64,000 nucleotides of DNA. It comes from Archangium gephyra. Lineage in GTDB: Bacteria > Myxococcota > Myxococcia > Myxococcales > Myxococcaceae. Of the stretch, positions 60,419 through 64,000 are shown in pieces. How positions within the stretch are numbered: the first letter of the stretch is position 1; each line of letters begins with the position of its first letter. Location of the stretch: assembly GCA_003243425.1 (NCBI GenBank), contig QFQP01000024.1, positions 56,266 to 120,265 of the forward strand, in the 5' to 3' direction. The translations under genes were made by a program, and so were the position numbers. The notes beneath the pieces were generated by a model. It was not told the origin of the DNA and searched no databases. It was given only the letters and a program-made list of their open reading frames with translations.

Positions 60419-60991
60419 CTACGCGGCGCAACCGCGCAGCAACAACGACGTCGAGCGCGCCAGCAGGGCTTCGAGCGGCTGCGACTTCTCGCTCATGCTG
60501 TTGCCCAGCGCCGCAAAGCAGGTGCGCACGTACGTGCCCGCGAGGCGGTCGACCGGCAACGCGGTGCCGACTTCTCCGCGGCGCAGCGCCTCGGCGAACA
60601 CCGGCATCAACAGCTCGATGTACGCGCAGCGCGTGGTCACGAAGCCGTCGCAGCGCTTGACCTGCACCCGGAACACTTCAGGCAACAGGTGCCGGCGCTG
60701 CGGGGTGCCCCAGTAGGCCGCCAGCTGGCGCTCGAACGACCCCAGCGTCTCTGCCAACGCCGCGCCGGGCCCCGGCTTCCACTGCGCCAGAATCGCGGTC
60801 TCGGCTTCTTCGAGCAGCAGCGCGAGCACGTCGTCCTTGGTGGGGAAGTAGAAATAGAACGACGTGCGGGCCACCTCGGCGGCGCCTGCGATGTCTTCGA
60901 TCTTCGAGTGGGTGAAACCGCGCTCCTCGAACACACGGAGCGCTGCATCGAGGAGGCGTTGACGCTTCTTCTGGCCGGCGGCGTTGCGCAT
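60419..60991 (-). CDS. TetR-family regulator (thiolase-linked)
   Basis: A 190-residue protein from ATG 60991. RQRLLDAALRVFEERGFTHSKIEDIAGAAEVARTSFYFYFPTKDDVLALLLEEAETAILAQW is the TetR DNA-binding domain; the rest is the helical ligand domain. Divergent from the thiolase gene; a perfect 14-bp palindrome lies in between, so it probably represses the thiolase and itself in response to an acyl-CoA. Longer in-phase starts (to 61192) would overlap the thiolase promoter and are rejected. Confidence 0.9.
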   Translation of the reverse strand: MRNAAGQKKRQRLLDAALRVFEERGFTHSKIEDIAGAAEVARTSFYFYFPTKDDVLALLLEEAETAILAQWKPGPGAALAETLGSFERQLAAYWGTPQRRHLLPEVFRVQVKRCDGFVTTRCAYIELLMPVFAEALRRGEVGTALPVDRLAGTYVRTCFAALGNSMSEKSQPLEALLARSTSLLLRGCAA

Positions 60992-61050
60992 GCTGTCTTG
61001 TGATTCTGAACCGACGTCAGCAGGCACGCCAGCACTCACACGTCGCCCAT

Positions 61051-61064
61051 GACAACCGGTTGTC
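61051..61064. promoter_or_regulatory. Palindromic TetR operator
   Basis: GACAACCGGTTGTC is a perfect 14-bp inverted repeat between the divergent TetR and thiolase genes, about 60 bp upstream of the TetR start and 68 bp upstream of the thiolase -35. Confidence 0.65.
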
Positions 61065-61131
61065 CCGCGTCGCTTTTTGCGCCGTTGCAGTTTGCCACCG
61101 CGAAATCTGCGCCGAGCCCCTGCTGCGCCCG

Positions 61132-61159
61132 TTGCAAACTCAAATGTCATGCGTAATAT
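61132..61159 (+). promoter_or_regulatory. Sigma-70-type promoter of the thiolase gene
   Basis: TTGCAA (61132-61137), 16-bp spacer, TAATAT (61154-61159), giving a start near 61166 and a 25-nt leader with GGGGAGA before ATG 61191. It is in an AT-richer patch and close to consensus. Confidence 0.6.
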
Positions 61160-61190
61160 GATGGTCGTAATCTCAAATTGGGGAGACGCC

Positions 61191-62419
<1,229 letters not shown>

Positions 62420-62423
<4 letters not shown>

Positions 62424-62959
62424 ACGCGCGCGTCGAACAGAAGGAGCGCAGCCGCGAAGCCATCATGGCCTCGGCGGCGGCGCTCCTGCGTTCGCGCGGC
62501 ATCACCGCCAGCTCGGTGCACGACGTGATGAAGCGTGCGGGGCTCACGGTCGGCGGCTTCTACGGCCACTTCGACTCGAAGGAGTCGCTGTTCACCGCCG
62601 CCATTCGTGAACGGGCGAGCGCCGCGTGGGACGTGATGCTGGGGGGCGCGAAGACCGTCGACGACGTGCTCAAGCGCTACGTGAGCCGCGCGCACCGCGA
62701 CCACCCCGAAGACGGGTGCCTGCTCCCGTCGACGGTGCCTGACGCTTCACGCGAAGACGGGGCCACGTATCGCGAGGCGCTCGCGGCTGAGGTGCAGTAC
62801 TTCGCGAAGTCGCTCGTCGCGCTCGGGGCACAGAGAGACGAAGCGCTCGGTCAGGTGGCGTTGATGTTCGGCGCGCTGGCGTTGTCGCGTGCGTTGAAGG
62901 GCACGCCCTTGAGCGACGAGGTGCTGGTCGCGGCGCGGCGGTTCGCGCGGAACAGGTAG
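62420..62959 (+). CDS. TetR-family regulator (coupled to thiolase)
   Basis: A 179-residue protein from GTG 62420, which overlaps the thiolase stop. KERSREAIMASAAALLRSRGITASSVHDVMKRAGLTVGGFYGHFDSKESLFTAAIRERASAAW is the TetR helix-turn-helix; the VGGFYGHFDSKE helix is typical of the AcrR/NemR-like branch with C-terminal DGCLLPSTVPDASRED loop. It is the second regulator of this locus. Its target could be the thiolase operon or another gene. Confidence 0.9.
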
Positions 62960-63010
62960 CGCGCGACGCTCAGGGCCTTCGGGCGGGTGCGCGTGATGCC
63001 GAGGGATGTT

Positions 63011-63388
63011 TCAGACGTCCAGCAGCGGGAAGAGCCAGCGCTGCGCTTCGGGCTCGTTCGCGAAGAAGCGCGTGGCCTCGGCAGCGCCCGACACCTTGAG
63101 TACGAAGCTGATCAGCACGCGCATCGGCGCGCTCGCCACGACGACGGCGGTCGGGGGCCGCGTGGCGCCGGCTGCTCCGCCCATCTCTCCGAACATCTTC
63201 CGGGCTTGCGGCGTGAAGTCGGTCCCCGGCTCCATCACCGAGAGGATCGCCGTGTTGAAGAATGGCTGGCCGGGCTGGATGGCGGCCGCGAACGTCTTCA
63301 CGTCTTCGGCCGTCACGGTGCCGCTCGACACCGTGCGCAGGTAGTTGCGACCGCCGGGGGGCTTTTCGAGTGTCCAGGTCATGCTCAT
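63011..63388 (-). CDS. SpoIIAA/STAS-like small protein (paralogue 2)
   Basis: A 125-residue protein from ATG 63388. It follows the pattern G-T-V-T-A-E-D-V-x-x-F, an ARKMFGEMGG helix, TAVVVASAPMRVLISFVLKVSG and a C-terminal F-F-x-N-E-P-E-A-x-x-W-L, which matches SpoIIAA-like (STAS-fold) proteins with the end motif. It is closely similar to the next upstream gene on the same strand. Such proteins are thought to bind nucleotides, lipids or partner kinases; here they follow an RsbR-like gene. Confidence 0.72.
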   Translation of the reverse strand: MSMTWTLEKPPGGRNYLRTVSSGTVTAEDVKTFAAAIQPGQPFFNTAILSVMEPGTDFTPQARKMFGEMGGAAGATRPPTAVVVASAPMRVLISFVLKVSGAAEATRFFANEPEAQRWLFPLLDV

Positions 63389-63444
63389 GGTTTCTGCATC
63401 TCCGTTGGTGCCGCGGTACGGCTCCATCAAGGTGGGGCGTCGTG

Positions 63445-63822
63445 TCAGCCGTCCACGACGGTGGACAGCCACTGCTTCGCCTCGGGTTCGTTCGAGAAGA
63501 AGCGCGTCGATTCGACCAGCCCCGACATCTTGAGGATGAAGCTGATCAGCACGCGGAGCGGCGCGCTCGGCACCACCACCGCCATCGGGGTGCGCTTGGC
63601 GCCCGGTGGGCCGCCCATCTCTCCGAACATCTTGCGAGCCTGCGGCGAGTACTCCGCGCCCCGCTCGATGTACGCGAGCAGCGGCACGCCTTCGTGCTCG
63701 GCACCGGGCTGAATGACGTTGGAGAACTGCTGCGCGTCTTCGGCGGTGATGCGACCCGCCGACACGACACGCAGGTACTTGTGCCCGCCGTCGGTCTTCT
63801 CGACCGTCCATGACATGCTCAT
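63445..63822 (-). CDS. SpoIIAA/STAS-like small protein (paralogue 1)
   Basis: A 125-residue protein from ATG 63822 (GGGAGA about 9 nt upstream). It has the same length as the downstream copy and about half or more of the residues in common, including SPQARKMFGEMGGPPGA, RVLISFILKMSG and RFFSNEPEAKQWL. Its ATG overlaps the TGA of the RsbR-like gene (ATGA), so at least these two are translationally coupled. The 56-bp gap to the second copy contains GGAGA. A stressosome-related signalling role is inferred from position. Confidence 0.74.
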   Translation of the reverse strand: MSMSWTVEKTDGGHKYLRVVSAGRITAEDAQQFSNVIQPGAEHEGVPLLAYIERGAEYSPQARKMFGEMGGPPGAKRTPMAVVVPSAPLRVLISFILKMSGLVESTRFFSNEPEAKQWLSTVVDG

Positions 63823-64000
63823 GCGTTCTTTTCTCCCGTCTGCTGGTTCGCGGTTCGGAGCCCGAGGTCTTCGAAGACGACCTTGAGCGCGTCGCTCAGG
63901 CGCCGCAGCGTGCGAATGCGTGAGGTGTCGATGCCCAGCTGCGCGATGGTCTGCGCGATGGCCGGGCTGATGCCGGTGAGGAAACACTGGGCGCCCACGA
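63819..64000 (-). CDS. RsbR/RsbS-like STAS-domain protein, 5' end beyond the window
   Basis: The minus-strand frame at the right edge ends with VGAQCFLTGISPAIAQTIAQL and GIDTSRIRTLRRLSDALKVVFEDLGLRTANQQTGEKNA, stop at 63819. The segment G-A-x-C-x-L-T-G-I-S-P-x-I-A-Q-T, followed by an R-T-L-x-x-L-x-x-A-L helix, is characteristic of the C-terminal STAS domain of RsbR-type stressosome proteins. Only 60 residues are inside the window. It leads the operon with the two SpoIIAA-like paralogues. Confidence 0.78.
   Translation of the reverse strand, partial: VGAQCFLTGISPAIAQTIAQLGIDTSRIRTLRRLSDALKVVFEDLGLRTANQQTGEKNA

Overview
The window is high-G+C DNA with long intergenic-poor runs of genes, very strong third-position GC bias (which creates many long antisense reading frames), lipoproteins with low-complexity linkers after the lipobox Cys (DAG/DSG-rich, or GGGT-rich), a TIGR02996-type repeat-companion protein, NtrC-type regulation with a sigma-54-like promoter, a DUF4175 protein and histone-H1-like Lys/Ala tails. 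Together these point to a myxobacterium-like member of the Myxococcota; this is inference from gene content and style, with no rRNA or marker gene present.

Layout. 0-11 kb: end of a sigma-70-family factor gene, a peroxiredoxin-like protein sharing a palindromic divergent promoter region with it, an ABC-F ATPase, a membrane-glycosyltransferase / FBP zinc-finger / DUF255-thioredoxin cluster, a DUF695-RraB protein, a PMT-type mannosyltransferase with a coupled membrane protein, and a secreted hydrolase. 11-17.5 kb: a GCS2-type glutamate-cysteine ligase fused to CBS domains, a kelch-like propeller lipoprotein, and a coupled esterase/ATP-grasp pair. 17.6-21.6 kb: an accessory block with a CcdAB toxin-antitoxin pair, two tandem paralogues with histone-H1-like tails, and an AAA ATPase + DUF4276 (TOPRIM-like) pair resembling two-gene anti-phage systems. 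21.6-34.5 kb: LysR/NADP-oxidoreductase divergent pair, an Ig-repeat lipoprotein behind a sigma-54-type promoter, DUF4175 + gluzincin peptidase, OmpA, and two frameshifted genes, one with a papain-like C/H/D triad. 34.6-43.4 kb: a complete TolC-MFP-RND-RND efflux operon of MdtABC type. 43.7-53.4 kb: desaturase + PaaX regulator, OPT transporter, a decayed region, SDR/TetR divergent pair with two operators, a secreted protein, a hydrolase and an AbiEi-like protein. 53.8-60.4 kb: a 5'-truncated CusA/CzcA-type RND gene butted head-to-head against a histidine kinase / NtrC-type regulator operon. 60.4-64 kb: TetR / thiolase / TetR, then an RsbR-like STAS protein and two SpoIIAA-like paralogues running off the right edge.

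Cross-cutting observations: many genes appear to be transcribed leaderless, with a TANNNT -10 element 6-10 nt from the start codon and no Shine-Dalgarno sequence; co-transcribed genes commonly overlap by ATGA/GTGA; divergent regulator genes carry perfect palindromes; and several single-base frameshifts fall between 30.6 and 48.9 kb, which could be real decay or base-calling error in the assembly. The most system-like candidates are the ATPase-DUF4276 pair, the H1-tailed tandem paralogues beside CcdAB, and the GCS2-CBS/esterase/ATP-grasp neighbourhood.
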